64,000 nt of DNA from Gymnothorax reevesii (Eukaryota > Chordata > Actinopteri > Anguilliformes > Muraenidae): NCBI GenBank assembly GCA_029721435.1, contig CM056573.1, forward strand, positions 46,474,501 to 46,538,500. The letters are read 5' to 3'. A model generated the notes under the pieces. That model was not told where the DNA came from. It was given only the letters and a program-made list of their open reading frames with translations, and did not search any database. Of this stretch, positions 39,101-54,100 are shown one piece after another. Both the position numbers and the translations under genes were made by a program. The first letter of the stretch is position 1; every line of letters starts with the position of its first letter.

Positions 39101-42100
39101 CCCTCTGAAGAGCATGTTGTGAAATGTTAAGCGCTTCTGCCAATCTGTGCCAGTGGCAGGACTTTCATGTTTACACTGACACAGCAATAACCTCTTTCGT
39201 TGCGGGGTCACTCAGAGGACGGGGAAAGCCTGCAGCACACGACTGAAAAGGAGAGGACGGTTCCCAGAAAGAAGGCAAGAATGGAAGAGTAATCGTTCCT
39301 TTCGCTGCTTTCGTGTTCATTGTTCTATGCTGAAAAGGCCCGGTTCACAAAAACTACGCTGAAGCTCACATTTTATAAGCGGGTGTATTTAAATGGGAGA
39401 AGGGGTTACCTTAATTTACTGAACATTCAAAATCCAGGATCAGTTTGGAAACTAAATGTGAGGTGTACCCAAGAGATGCACAATCAAGGTATCTAACAGA
39501 GCTGAGGATGTTAATTTGAAGCTGAATCATACTAAGTGTTATGAGTGATTCAGTGATTTGAATCAATTACATCGTTATGCTATGGGTGGAAGGATCAATG
39601 ACTGCAGCACAAGGGAATGCTGCTCACCATGGGGTCCACTACATTGCATAGTATACAGCCACATTTTGTATCCACGATGACTCGAATCAAGTATATATTT
39701 TTAAATATTGTTATGAGATGAATACCATTGTGTCCCTCACATTCGGAATGGAAGTGGGAATAGATGTGATTAGTTGCCTATTAATTACTAAGTCAAGTTA
39801 GCTTACTAGCTCTGTGGGTCTGTAACCAGTGGATTTGTGTGCTGGATCAGCAAATTAATTGCCAACTACAACAACATTTGAACAAGACCGATGAGCCACA
39901 AGTGATGTGCAGCTCTGGCTAAATCCTCTAGGAAGTACTTAACACAAATACTTCGACATACACCCCACCCATCAATCAGTCTAAGTTTCCAAATTGATCC
40001 CTCCATTACTACATAAACGGATGCATGTCGACAGATGAAAAACTGTTTCTTGGAGGTTGAGGTTGAGGCAGTAATTGTAAAACACTGTGTGATCCTACAA
40101 TGGGATGAAAGGCACCGCATACATAGTAATTGAGTCCTTAACTTTCCATACATTACCTCTTTTAATGTTGAGCAACGTATTTGAATATGTATGCTTTGAA
40201 GTGAACGATCGCAGTAATATATGGGCCTGCTTACAGCGAGGGGGATTTTTTTTTTCTCGGCTGCTCTCTCTGACCTTAATTCTCGCTCTTTTTTTACTCA
40301 GGTTTACCTGCAGAGACGTGTTGGCCTCCATCGTAAACAGGGGCACTCTATCGCTCCAGGGAAGAAACCGTCTGGTCAGTGGGTCCAGGAAGTAATCGAA
40401 CACCGATCCCTGCGCTGGGAACTTGACGGCTTTCATTGCTTTTGTCCACCACTGACTGAACTCAATCCGGTAATCATGGAGCTGGGACAAGGGGAACAGT
40501 GAGCTGAAGACGCTACCAGGGATATGGAGGTTTGAGGCGACCAATAACTTAAACCTTGCAATTCAGTAGTGCAGATAGAATCACGCTGAAAAGGAGTTTA
40601 GTGAGAACTGGAATACTCCTAACAATGAAACCAATGTGAAAATACATTTGATTAAAAAAAAAACATTCCCGTTATTTCAATAGGTCTGTCTTTTATAATC
40701 AACTCTGATTTTGGAACTACAAGCCTCAGTACACATAATATTAACAATCTATCCCACTTAAATAATGATATAATTATACTTGAATTGGTGAATTCAATAA
40801 GGGCCCCACTCCACATATTTTCAACACAGAGTTGGGCCCTTATTGAATTCACAGATTCATTTATTTTCACTGTCTCATACCCCTTTTCCACCGAGCTGGT
40901 TCCAGTGCTAGTTTGGAGCCAGAGTCTGACTTAGCACCGGTTTTTTGATTTTCGACAGCCTAAGCACCAGCTCCTGGCCCTCAAAACTGGTGCCAGAGCA
41001 GCACCAACTCCTTGCTGGTCTAGATGCAAGCACTGATTTCGTCTGGGGCGGTACGGTAATATTATGACTTATCTCATTCTGTCAGGCTGGGTTTATTTTC
41101 TCTAACAGTGCGAACTAACGGGGCACCTGTTCACTCGTAGGATAATTTATCATCGCATGTGCCGAGAATCTTGCAAACAAGTGTCTTATTATGACCGCTG
41201 CCCAGTAGGGAAACTAGTTTACGAGGAAACTCGTGCTGAAAAAATTCCTATTCTTTAGAAAAAACATTGGTTTGTGATTGGATCTGACATGAATCGATTT
41301 TAAATTTTTTTTGTTTTTAAACATTGGTTTGTAACTGGATCAGTCACGTATCTATGACTATTTTTAAGAAAATAAAGCCAACACTGGATTATATGCAGCA
41401 GAGCTGCAAGAATGTCATTGCTCCCCACCGAAACATTTCAATCGATGAGACATAGGATACATGGTTACAATGGTTTCATCCGAGACAAACGTGCGCGATG
41501 ATGGAAAAAAGTTTCAAACTCTGTTCATCCCATGGCCTATGGTAAGCCCCAAAATGGAATTTTGAAAGTGCTGCGGTATTTTCACTTGTTAGGACTGTAA
41601 GTGTAGCACTCGGTGGAATTTCAGTAAAACTGAATGTTTACGTGGTCACGCACAAATAAGATGTCTATTTCCCAACCAAGTAACTTGTCAAATCCGGTCC
41701 TGCACCCGAATAGCAACAGAAAATAATTCCAGCCGCTCGCACTTTCATTGCTAAACAAATTAGGCTGTAGCGAGCCCACTTGTATACAGTGACGTACACT
41801 TACATACGGTGACGTAATCGCGTGGCTCTGAGTTGGCTCCCAGGTGATGGAAATGGTAAATGGACTGCATTTATATAGCACTTTCTAGTCACATGATATG
41901 ACCCCAATGCACTTTACAACTATGCCTCACATTCACCCTGATGTCGAAGGCTGCCATGCAGTGAGCAGCAGTGCAGGGTTCAGCGTCTTGCTCAAGGACA
42001 CCACGACACATTCTCTGGGGGAGCCGGGGATCGAACCAGGAACCTTCCGATTCCTGGGCCACCCGCTCTACCTCCTGAGTCATGCCGCAACCAGGTTCTT

Positions 42101-45100
42101 TGGAGGTGCGTAGGTTGAACCAACTAAGCACCGGCACCAGCACCGACACGGCACTAGCACTAGGTTATTTTTGGTGGAAAAGGGGCATCAGCTTTTCTAA
42201 AAATATGTATCTCATATTCACTGACCTTCCATTTTTTCTTCTTCTCCAAACCATTTGTCATTTTCTCTCATATTATGAATTACTGTAGGTTAACCCACAG
42301 TATTTTAATCATCAGTAATACTAAGACATAAATGGACTGGTCACCCTTTGACTGAGAGGTTCATCAGCATATCCTAGACTGCATTTTTGCACAAACTCAT
42401 CTCCCTTCAGTCCAGTGGTGAAGACCGAGGATATATGAAAAATTTATTCTCTGAACACCGTCTAGAAAATATCTCCCTTTTCATTCATTGGTAAGTAATG
42501 TATGAGACAAGGTGTATTTCACTGCTAAAACTGCTTGACAGCCATTTCTCTGTTATCAAGGGAATGAGCCCAGTCATCGCTCACCTGATCCTGGTACAGC
42601 GCCCCACCAAAGGCCCAGATGCAGGCAAACACAAAATAAGTCTCATGTGCGTCCCGGGGTGAGTCAGGGGGGATGTTCTCTGAGGTCAACAGGCAGTCAA
42701 GTAGTGAGCAGAGAGTCTGTGAGGAAAACGGTTCAATCAGGTACATCAGCTGGAGCGGAAGGAGGACACCATGATTAACGGAGGAATCACATTTGAAAAC
42801 AGTAAAACAGAGGCCTTTCCCCATGGCTAGCATTTTGCTAGCACGGTCTCTAACCATCACTGTCATATCCCATGTTAGTTTGAGCTTTGAGGTAGATGCT
42901 GAAAGCTTTTGAGAGGTTCCTAACCCAACAGTGCACTTTTAAGAGGTGGGGGTTATGAGAAAGCACCCCTCCTTGCAAGATCTGGCTTTTCTCCGCAGGC
43001 ATTACATGCAGAGGCCAGCCCAGGGGCACAACACTACAATTTGGCAGCAGTTAAGTGAGAGAAAGAGACAAAAAACTTGAGCAGATAAAAATGAAAGCAA
43101 CAATGAGAGTGCAGTTCGTTCTCCAGACAAAACAAAAAAACATACAAGGATAAACCAACCCAGCCAAATGACAGCACCATCAGGAAGCAACCAAAACATG
43201 ATATTTAGTCATCATTTTCAGTACAATTACTTCGCCTGTTTCACCAGAGAGTCCTGACAGAAAAAAAAAGTGCACAAACGGACTGAGTGTCACTCGCTTT
43301 GGAGTTAGAAATGGCGTATGCAGTGCCAGAGGACAGTTTCTCAAACCCCTTCAAAGTATGATACATATTTCACCATAAAAAAACTCTCTTTGAGACAAGG
43401 CAGAACAAATATTAACTGCACTGCTGGCTAGGAAGCCTCGGGGGCCATGTATCCCGGTTTTCTCGGATTTGCGGAGGATGAAAGCTTGCCTGAGTGGTTC
43501 AAGGAGTGCCGGGTTAAAAAGGAACGGGTCATTCGAACCCTGTACCTGTTGGATCCATACAAGTTGGACCGCTGACCCTAACTCTTTGGACCCCATACCA
43601 TTTGGATTCCAGACTAGTTAGACCTCAGACCAGTTGGGTTAGGGTTAGGGTTAAGGTCTGGGGTCCCGAACAGCATGGGGTCCAGCTGGGTATGGTCTGG
43701 GGTCAGAGTGGTCAGGGGTCCAACTGGTTTTGGTCCAAATGGTCTGGGGTCCAATCGGTTCTGGGTACATTGAGTTAGGGTCCTACTGGTATGGGGTCCA
43801 TATGACCAATAGCCAGGTTGGAAGTGGAAGTATTACACACCGTTTATGCAGGGGACAGTACCATACCTGCACCATACTGATCTCAGGGATGGGAGTGATA
43901 GTCTTAAAAGAGCTCCGCAGTTGTTCCAGACAAGGAGGGATGTATTTGTCGAACAGGATGGTGAGGTTGGCTCTCTCTGACTGGTGGGGCCTGGTATCGA
44001 TCCAACTTGCCACATACCTGCGAAATTGGAGCAGTTTAAATACAAAGGATAAACTAGGCTTTAGGCAGCTATGCAATGTATTTCGTATATTTTTACGGTA
44101 TTGACAGCCTGGACTGCAAGCTACTCCAGCTGTATTTCATTGCAGTACAGTACAAGGGGGGCAGTAGCGGCTGCTGAGCTGAAAATTGGTGAAGCACAGA
44201 GCAGGCCTTGAAAATAGTGAATGGTCTTGACCTCTTTTCAATTATTCATTTCAATTTACATTACATAAACTAAGAAAGCATTAAAAATCATCAGGTGTGG
44301 CCGTTTGCCTCAAGTAGGTAACACGAGAAAAAAAAATGCAGTATTTCAACGCGATATTACAATCATTTGAGAAAATTTGTACCTAATTTTCTCTTTCTTT
44401 GTTGCAATTAAAGAATCATAAAGCTAAGACTAGTTTCTGCAGGAAGTGCTTAATGTTGTTGTTCATTTTTTTGCAAAGCGAGTGAGACATTTTCTATTTT
44501 ATCCTTGGAACATTGTATTAAGACGAAAGATGTGTATTTAACTACCGATAACCTATTCTTATCATTGGAAAACTTGTTAATTAAGGAAAATGACAGATCA
44601 AGCCTTAATAGTAGTCATCTTACCTAAATAAGGAGAACTGGCTACACGTTATGGTCGTGAGTGGTTTTTGGAGTTCACATAATGTCAGTTTAAAAAATGA
44701 CTGAAAATAGGACAAGACCAGCATTTTGCGCTTCACCAATTTTCAGTTCAGCAGCTGCCATCCAAAGAAGGTATAAACCTAAGGCTTCGGGATCCAAAAA
44801 AAAAATGCTTGGATCCTTCAACTGGTGGATGCTGTCAAACAGATAATTTACCACTTAAGTAACGATCACAAATTTAAGTGCAGACATCTGAGATCTAGAT
44901 CCATGACCTCTTTCTCTCTGATCTTGCTGTGAGGTCAAATGTAAAGCAAAAGCCCCTGGGACTCCTTCCCAAATCAAAGCGGTACCTTAGTGACTTGTTA
45001 GGAGAAGTGACCGCAAGCAGATGAAAAAAATGACCATTCAAGGCAGATGCAGTAAGTCTTATTTGATTGATCACCCAGAAAATGATCCTTGACAGAGAAA

Positions 45101-48100
45101 GTTCAGAGTAATTTCTTTCAATACTCTCGCAGGTTAGTCCCCTCGAGCTGAGTGACATACTCTTTGAGTGTTCGAAGAACTTAGTGGTTCCTGTCTTGAA
45201 AGTGGATTAGTCATTTAGTGCATGTGACCTGTGCCTTTCCCCAGAGTAAATGTTGTGCACTTTTGCCCTTAGGAAACATTTCAAATTTATTGAGTGCTGT
45301 TGTCATTTCCAAATCTGCCCACACATCTTCTTTAAGAACTGCAGAGATCTACTGCACTGAACTGAATATGAAAGAAGTTTTCATTTGCAGTGGAAACCAA
45401 ATGTACACATGATATCATGTGGAAACGGGTCACAATAACTTTTCATTGAACGCACTGTTTATCATTATTATACAGTAGAAAAATTATTTACAATCCTGAA
45501 GAATGTGACATGATATTACATGAAGCAAAACGCTGAATTAGTGGCGAGAGGCGTAGAACTGGTTATTTCTTAAGACGTAACAAAAAGCATATCATCCAAA
45601 AATACACTAACCTATTACAATTCACCGGGAGTTTTGGGAAATTTATCAAAAACGGATAAACCCATCAGAACAAGATCCATCAAGTGATCACATATCCTCT
45701 CAACCCCCCCCTTATCACAAATTTCACGTCCCACAATGATCATGTCGTGGTTCATGATGAATGATAGCTCAGAGATGTTGAAATGTGATTGGCTGATGGC
45801 GGTTATCTTGGGTGAGCAATCACCTTGTATGTCTAGATATCCATATAAACCCAGACTGGCATATATAATGCAAAATTTGAAGTCGATTGGGCCATTGGTA
45901 TTGGAGTGATGCCTATTTGTTTGCTACAGCTCCACCTATGGATGAATTTGCACAATATTTGAGTCTAATGGCCCGTACATGAGGGAACTCAAGTTTGATG
46001 ATGATTGGACATTGCACTCAGTAGTCAGAGCTCAATATAGCAATAGAGGCCATATCCACAAAAATTTTTTGGCCTACTACAGCCACATATTTTGATGCAG
46101 CAAATGAAGAGTTTCGGCGCAAAACACAATATATCCATTTGGAGCATTTTATGAAAAAAAAGCTTATTTTTGTCATGGGAAAAGTAGGCATAGGAGAGCT
46201 TTCTTATTTGTTAATACGTCTTGCTAAACAAGTAAGAAAAAAACTATACCAAGATGTAATTTAATTACAGAATAATGAATTTTCTGAAGAAGTGAACTTT
46301 GTTGTCATTGTTTTGTTGTCATCCATCAAAACGCAATTTGAAGTCAAGTCCCGATCAGTCAATATCACAAATGAAAACTTTTCCATTTTTCCATAATAGT
46401 CCGTAATACTCCTCCGCATGTAGTACACTGTGCTTTTTGCAAATCTGCTCAATTTTCCATCGCTGAATGGCTGCGTGGATATATCGCAGTTAGCAGAAAA
46501 ACTGGCTTGGTGTTTACAGTATTGTGAAAGCTGATGTTCAAGCATGCTAAACATATGGCATGTTGCGAAGGGCAGGACTTGGCATGACTACCGACTGGCT
46601 CACCGATGATGATCATCTTGCAGTGGTGATTAAAAAATTTCGAAAGTGGCAGTTATTGCATTTTGAAATGAAACTCTTCAAAGTTTTGTATATAATGTAG
46701 GCACAATGGAGCTAAAGCTCCATGCAGCCTACAGGAAACAGTAGTGACATTTACAGCATTGCCCCCAGCGTGATGTGCAGTCACTGTAAGCCAATGCAAT
46801 AAACCCAGGAGCAATAAAATGGACATTAAAGCTCATAAAACTAGGGACACAACCCGGTTTTCTCACTCTTGGCTCTTGGTTCCCTGGCTCTTAACCAAAT
46901 CTATTAGGAACACCACTCTTGTGACCTCTCAGGCGGAGCCCGCACACACTGGGCTGCTTCCCCAGAGGCCAAGCTAACATCAAGGACTGCTGCCGACTTT
47001 GCAGGCTTTACAGCAATGAAGTCTTAGCCTATTTAACCACAAATTAACTTTTCCTGAAACTCTGTAGTAGCCAGCAGGAACGTAGACTTCACACTGCCCA
47101 GACCCAGACTCGTGCAACACAGAGGAGATGACCCAATCTTGAGTTCCATCCAGCGTTCATAACTCCACTAAGGCTCTCCCCAGGTCAGCCCAGGGCCATT
47201 CCTATATACCACAATGCATAGCCTATGGATGCACCTTCGTAAGACTGACTGAACATACCAGGCAGCAGTGGTGGAATGGAACAAAGTACCTTGTTACTGT
47301 ACTTAAGTACGTTTTTCACGTATCTGTACATTACTTAAATAAAAATTATAGAGCGTACTTTTTACTTTTACTCCATTACAATTTGCAGCTATTATCTGTA
47401 CTTTCTGCTCCACTACATTTCTAAAATGCACCTTGTTACATTTTAAGATCACTTGCCAAAATGTTCCCGTCACGAAACAAATTGCGTTGCGTTGCTGCCT
47501 CAGAAGTTTAAACCAACCAGGTAGTGTTATCCCGGCCTCCAATGAGGGCAGAGCGCGCCTTAGGAAGCGGCAGTTGCATTTGAACGAAACCAGATTCACC
47601 AAACATGGATCCCGAGATTGAGCCCACTGAATAGGGTATTTGCGAGAACCGCATTGCCTCTGACAACCTCGGTACCTCTGACAAACATTCAATAGAATGG
47701 GTCCACACATATAGCAGGAAACAGTGAGAATGCACGAAAAAAATCACGTTTTTGGAGTTAAAATACTGGACTTTCCATCAAATATTATCAGACCAGGAGT
47801 GTAAGAAACAACTATGATATCTCAGGATTGAACGCGGTGATTTTCTGCTGTCTGTGTGCACCCAGAGTTAGATATTTTGCTCATTTAAATTGTGCTTCGG
47901 ACAGTCACAATGTTTTTTCTCTGACTCATATTTTATCGGGGTAGAATAAAGCATAAGATATCAAATAAAATTGAATGAGTTTAATATCACCCATTCATGT
48001 TATTAGTGTACTGGATGACACTCCCATTTTTTTATGGCTGATTTATAGCAAGCCTAAAATTGTAAAAAAAAAAAAAATCATCAATGTGTTGAGTTATTCC

Positions 48101-51100
48101 AATCACCCTTTCATTGAACGTGTTTTCAGTCTACTAATGTCATAAATCATACAGACCTGACAAAAAGGGGAAGATCACAGTTATATGTTACACCTCTCTT
48201 GTTCTAACAAATGCAGCGGTGAAAAGATCTCCATTCCAATGAAGAAATTCAATGGTTGCTTATACAGTAATGTAGGCGGATGAAAACATACAATCACAAC
48301 TGGACACTACATGCAAAAACACAAAGATTTATGGAATAATTCGTTAATAGTTACATTCAGTGGTTATCACAGAATAATAGATTTGTGCCGTGACAAACTA
48401 AATATGCGGCTGCAATATTTCGAAGTGCGGGACGCCGTGCGGAAGTCTGGCAGCTCAAGTAAAGACACAGATACATTTTCGTAGTATAAGGCAGTTGACA
48501 GCATAATTGGCCAAAAACGCAGGGGCGAAAGAATTCCGTATGCAACAGTCACCAATGTCGAATGTAGGCTAATCAGTATATCCTCGGCTAACCCTGATGT
48601 TTGGGTACCCAGAGAAAGATTCGAATGTGCACAAAAAGCATTCAGTCAAGAAAATTTCAAGTTTAATTTCTCGTGCTGCTGTATGCGGTAGTCCATGTTA
48701 CGGATGACACACCGGGTTGCTATGGCACAGGCAGCATATGCATGCGCAATATTAATATTCAATATTAATATTATAAACCCTCTCATCAATAATAAAACAC
48801 CCCAAAATATATTGGCGTCTCTTTTTAAAATCGTTCCCCATTTACAACAGGGATCATCATTCTATCATTCATTGCAGCTCTAATTTTATCGTACTGTCAC
48901 TCCCCCCCCCCAAAAAAAATGGCAAGATTCTTATTTAAAACTCCTTCATTCTCTGTTTCTCAAGACCCACCTTATTTTATCTGGCCTAGATTTTGCCTGG
49001 AGTGCAAACTCTGGATGCATTGTGTATCTGTATAATGAAGCCAATGAGTCAAATGGTTTACATTGAATAGATCATTAATAAAATAAATTATTTGAATATA
49101 CTATAACCAGTCTACTTTACTATTTTTGCTCATTGATATTAAATAAAGCAGATGTTGCTACTAGTAATACTTATGCCCCTACAGATGCCAATATTTGTAA
49201 TTTGTCCAGTCACAACTTTTGTTTATTGTAAAGGTTAGCATACTTATTAGGCTCATACTGCGATACAGTTCACACTGCAGATTATATTTCACCCGACAGA
49301 GATGATCTAAAGAATTAAAAAGGCACAGCCCCAAACAACTTTTTTGTTGAAATATAGGGCTAGAAATCATGAGACAACCTATCGTACAAGTACTTTTACT
49401 TTTAGTACTTTAATTACATTTGAAAGCAAGTACCTTCTTACTTTTACTTAAGTAGGATTTTTAATGCTGCACTTCTACTTATACTTGAGTATATATTTTG
49501 ATGGTTATCTTTACGTTTACTTAAGTACTGAACTTCAGCACTTCCTCCACCACTGCCAGGCAGTAGCTTCAGTTTTGTGTAGTTTTAATTAACTGAGTGC
49601 CCTAGAAATTTCACTTGCACAATCCATATTAAATTTGGAGTATTTAGCAGGTACCATAGTTCGGTTTTTAGATTTAACCGAAACGTACAATTCATTCAGT
49701 AATGTGAGGGAAGGGTTCATCTTCATAGCAAAATAACACGGACTTCACCACTGAAAATAAAAAAAAGAAATGACATCCACCCATTTTTGAATTGGTCGTT
49801 GGGCCCATGAAATCGTGAGGCAACTCACGGGTTCCAGCCAAGGTCTTGTGGGTTAACATAAAGGATTCCTGCCCGAGACACGGTGGCTGGCGTGGCTGCT
49901 CTCAAATGGCTGATCTCAAATAGCAGCCTCATGGAAGGGGTGAGAGGGATCCGCTCATTGCTCGCCAGTGTCAGAACCTGCAAGGCATGGAGAAAAGAAT
50001 TTTTGAAAGGGACCCGTAGAAAATGCACATCACTGCTGAAACCACTGCTATGCAATGAAGTAATCCTGAAAAACATTGGCCTATTTAACAAAAAGGCTAG
50101 TGTTTTGCAAAATGAGTTCCCCTGAGTACTGAGTTTGTGGAGTTCAGCATAAATTCATTCATTCATTTGATGCTGCCCTGATAGAAATCCCTGTGTCATA
50201 CTAAGGGGCACTCAATCAACTGTAAACACAAAAAAATACTTTTCTTAATATACTGAGATGCATTAAAAACGCATAGTAAAATATACTGATTTAAGTAGTG
50301 GTAAATGGTTTCTTTCGTAGTTGCAAAACACGGTCTCAGGAAACTGTGCTTTTGGGAGTGAGACTTGCTCTCACTGTTATAGTTACATTGGCAGTCAAAT
50401 CAGCAGTTCTTATGCATTATCTGACATGGCAGAAGACGTTTCATGGAATGTGTTTATGTGGCGTCACAGGTGACGCACTTTGTCGGTGTCGACAGCTGAC
50501 ACATCTGGTCAATTCTGTGTCATCCCTGCATCCCTGCAGTCATTTAATGGACATTAATACGTGCAGAATCTTTTCTTTGAGGCCATCATTCAACATTCAA
50601 AATGTTTGCTTCTTCTGAGGTTCATTTGTTTGTGGCATTTGAAGTGGGAATGATGTGACTTTGTTTATGTGTGTTTTTATTGGCCCTGATCTTCAACTTT
50701 TCATGTGCAAAATGATTTCTCCTGATATGATTCATGACCATGATCCAGGGAACTGTGCTGCATTTAGATAATCATAATTATTTAAACTAAGAAAGGATTC
50801 CAACCCAGACACTTTTGCAATGCTTACCGTACCTGATGGTCATCATGTCAATCAGCAAAAGGAAAAACTATCAGTTTTCAAATTCGATGATAAAAACCAC
50901 TTCGCATTTTTAATGCCTCTCAGCATGTAATGATGGGATATTTAAAGCTAGCTCGCAGCGAAGGTATGTCGATTGTGAGTAGGGAAAGGTTATTTATAAA
51001 ACACAGCATTTCTCAGTTGAGTCGGGTCAAGTACTTCTAAAAGTACTTGAGTATGGTCCAAGTCCAAGTACTTGAAAAAGTACTTGCAAGACCAAGTACT

Positions 51101-54100
51101 CAAGTACAAGTACCGACCCATCACTGTTTCGCGCATGGTTCTAGTTCACAAAAAAAATAGAACTGTATTTGCTAGACAAAACATACTTTGTTATCATCCA
51201 TCACAGTGTTCAGTGACTCAATCCACATGGGGTCAATATCTCCATCCAGGACAATCCATTTGGGCCCAGGATGTGAGATGTTCGTCTGCTCTCTCATCAG
51301 AGAAGACAAAAGACCTGACCAAGGAAACATGCAATACATGGGCAAAATAAAATAGACACTCCTTGGCAAGGGAATCTCTTAGCGATCCATCAACACAGAA
51401 AAAGCAAAAAAAAAAAAAAAAGATATAATAATAACTAGAGCACTCGGCAACCGAGTACATGTATCCCCCAAAGGCCCCCCAGTTGGGCCCAGATGGTCCC
51501 AGAGTACCCAAAATCAATAGGTGTCGTGAACTTACCATAATACATGTCCCTGCAAAATTTTAAAAGAATCGGTGCACTTATGTGGGCTGTAGAGCGTTCA
51601 CAAGAAAATCTTTGCGGACGCGGCGGACACGTGACGATGCCAAATCCATAGTATCCTCCGAACTCGTTCGGGGGGTACAATTAGAAATAAACAGAGCATT
51701 TGACCTTCAAAAGTGAAGTTATGGGTGCAAATTGCAATGAAGGTTTGCACGACTCCTGATGGCAGTTCAGGTTTTATCTCATGGTTTTTAAGACTTGCTG
51801 TGCTAAGATGCAACCAAGTTCTGCCACTCTTAAGCAAGGATCCACGAGTTCTTCAGTCATTCAGTAACCAAGTTCCTCACCATTCTCGAGGATAACGACC
51901 ACGGACTTGCATCCTCTTTCTGATAAGCATGCAATCATTCTGCGGGCCTGATTTTTCGGTGTGTGCTACGTCTCATGATATGCGAACAGTTTGATCGCTA
52001 TGTCCACTCCTACACTCTTGTGCAAATTAATTGGATAAAGGTGCTTGACAATTAAATGAGGTGTAATGGAGTGTAAATAGCAGCGCCAAGTAATGAACGT
52101 TTGTTGTACGCAACCACCTCAAAGATCACTGCATCGTACCTTTTAGCCATGTTTCATTAATTTCCTTGACTTGTCATTGCAACTAATGTGACTGTATCAT
52201 CAACACAGTACTGTAACTCTGTTGGACTGGCCTGGTAATTCACCTGACCTCAATCCCATTAAGAATCTTTGGTCCATCATCAAGTCATGGCTGCAGCAAA
52301 AGGACTACACCACGAAAACCAAAGTCATCGATGCAGATGTCCAGGTGTGGCATCACGACAAAAAATTAAGGCAACCAGCAAGAACCTGGTCAGCTCCAAG
52401 CCAAAACGTGTGGAACATCTTATCAAGAACCATGGAGGACACACCTGGTACTGAGTGAATGAATGAATGTAGATAGTATTGAAGTAATAAAAAGCCTGAA
52501 AACCCTTGTTGTTTTGTTTTTTCCCCACACCAGCCTGCTTTATCCAAGTAAATTGCACACGACTGTATACTGGTCTTGATTATTCAGGAAATGAATTGAG
52601 TGATTATTGTTCAAGCGATCTTGATCAAGAACAGGTAGAAAACAATTATGCGTTTAAGGGTCTGAGGCTCCTGGCAAGTCATTTGAATAACCTGTAACGC
52701 TGGCGTTACCGCCAGGGGGAGGTTGAGCTTTAGGAAGTTAAACATGATTTAGTTGTCATGATTTAGCTGACCCATTGAAAATGAACACAGCCCAAAACAT
52801 TCTGACAATCCAACGAAAATCGATGTTTAATTTGACAAGCACTGGTAACTGACAAGCACTGGGTTGGTAACATAACTGCAGTCAAAAAGGTCGTGCTACA
52901 AATGTTAAAACAGTTGCCAACCGTGAATTAAAATCAATGAGAATTTTACTATCAGCTAATGTATGAGACTACATGACCGGTTGCTATGTCGCTGACTATG
53001 GGAAAACTCAATCATGTATGCCAGCTTAAATCATGTCATGCAGACAAAAAAAAAAAAACGATCCTATGAAGAACTTTTGCTAATACATTAAAATCGCCTG
53101 GCTAAATTAGCCACAGATTTAGACTCATTTCATGGTAAACAACACAGTGAGTATGGACAGGTAATGTAAGCAAGATAAACAACTTTAAGGCTGGCACTTC
53201 CATAGCGCTGACAAAATGGACGAATTTCAAACACAAGTTTTTCTAAATCACAAACAGACCAGGTGTTGTGGAGTCCAAGAGAGCACACAGCCATAAATTA
53301 CTGCTTTTTTCAAATGGCGTACCATACTACATGTACGCTCACCAACTTAATAAAGCTCAATACAACTAATACAACTTGAACATCCCAAACTCACCATCCT
53401 TCCATTCGCGTGTTGCCGAGTGGATGAAGCCAAAAAGCTCGTCTGTGCCCACCGCCTTTGGGTTCACATCGCTCCAAACAGGCTTCCTCTTCAGTTTAGA
53501 GTAGGTTTTATTTAATGTTCTCAATATCTATTGGACAACAGGCGCACTTTAGGGACTGTTTTTACTTACCATCTCACATTCAATGATGCAGTAACATTGC
53601 TAGGAATGAATAAGGTACCTGACAGTGACATAATTAGTGCGTGTGCAACTGACAGAACAAGTCTATGATCAGAAATGAAACAGAGGCAACAAGGAATATG
53701 CTTAATTTCCAAGCTGCGCATTGTCTGTGTGTCTATACTCGTCTTTCAGAGGTTATGAATCATGTAGCAGTTTATCAGACAGCATCAGGAGGACTCAGAC
53801 TCACCTGACTTTTGCCTGTCCCAGCACTGCCAACCACAAACACCGAATGGCGGACAACAAGAAGCTCATCCAGCTGGATCACCTAATGGAGACATCTACA
53901 TATATGAGCGCATAAGCGAAGGGCACGTGAAATAGGACTTGTCCATCTGTCAGGTGCGAGATGTCATAAAAATCCACATAAATCAGTCATAAAATCAACA
54001 GAAAAGATTTTGAGAGAAATGGGTTTATTGTACACACAGTAAACTATGAACACACTCCTGTATTTTGTCGAATTCATACATCATAAATAGTATCTCCCAC

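Noticed and set aside
41999..42093. tRNA gene on the minus strand
   Set aside because: A and B boxes are present but embedded in a full SINE with body and L2-like tail.
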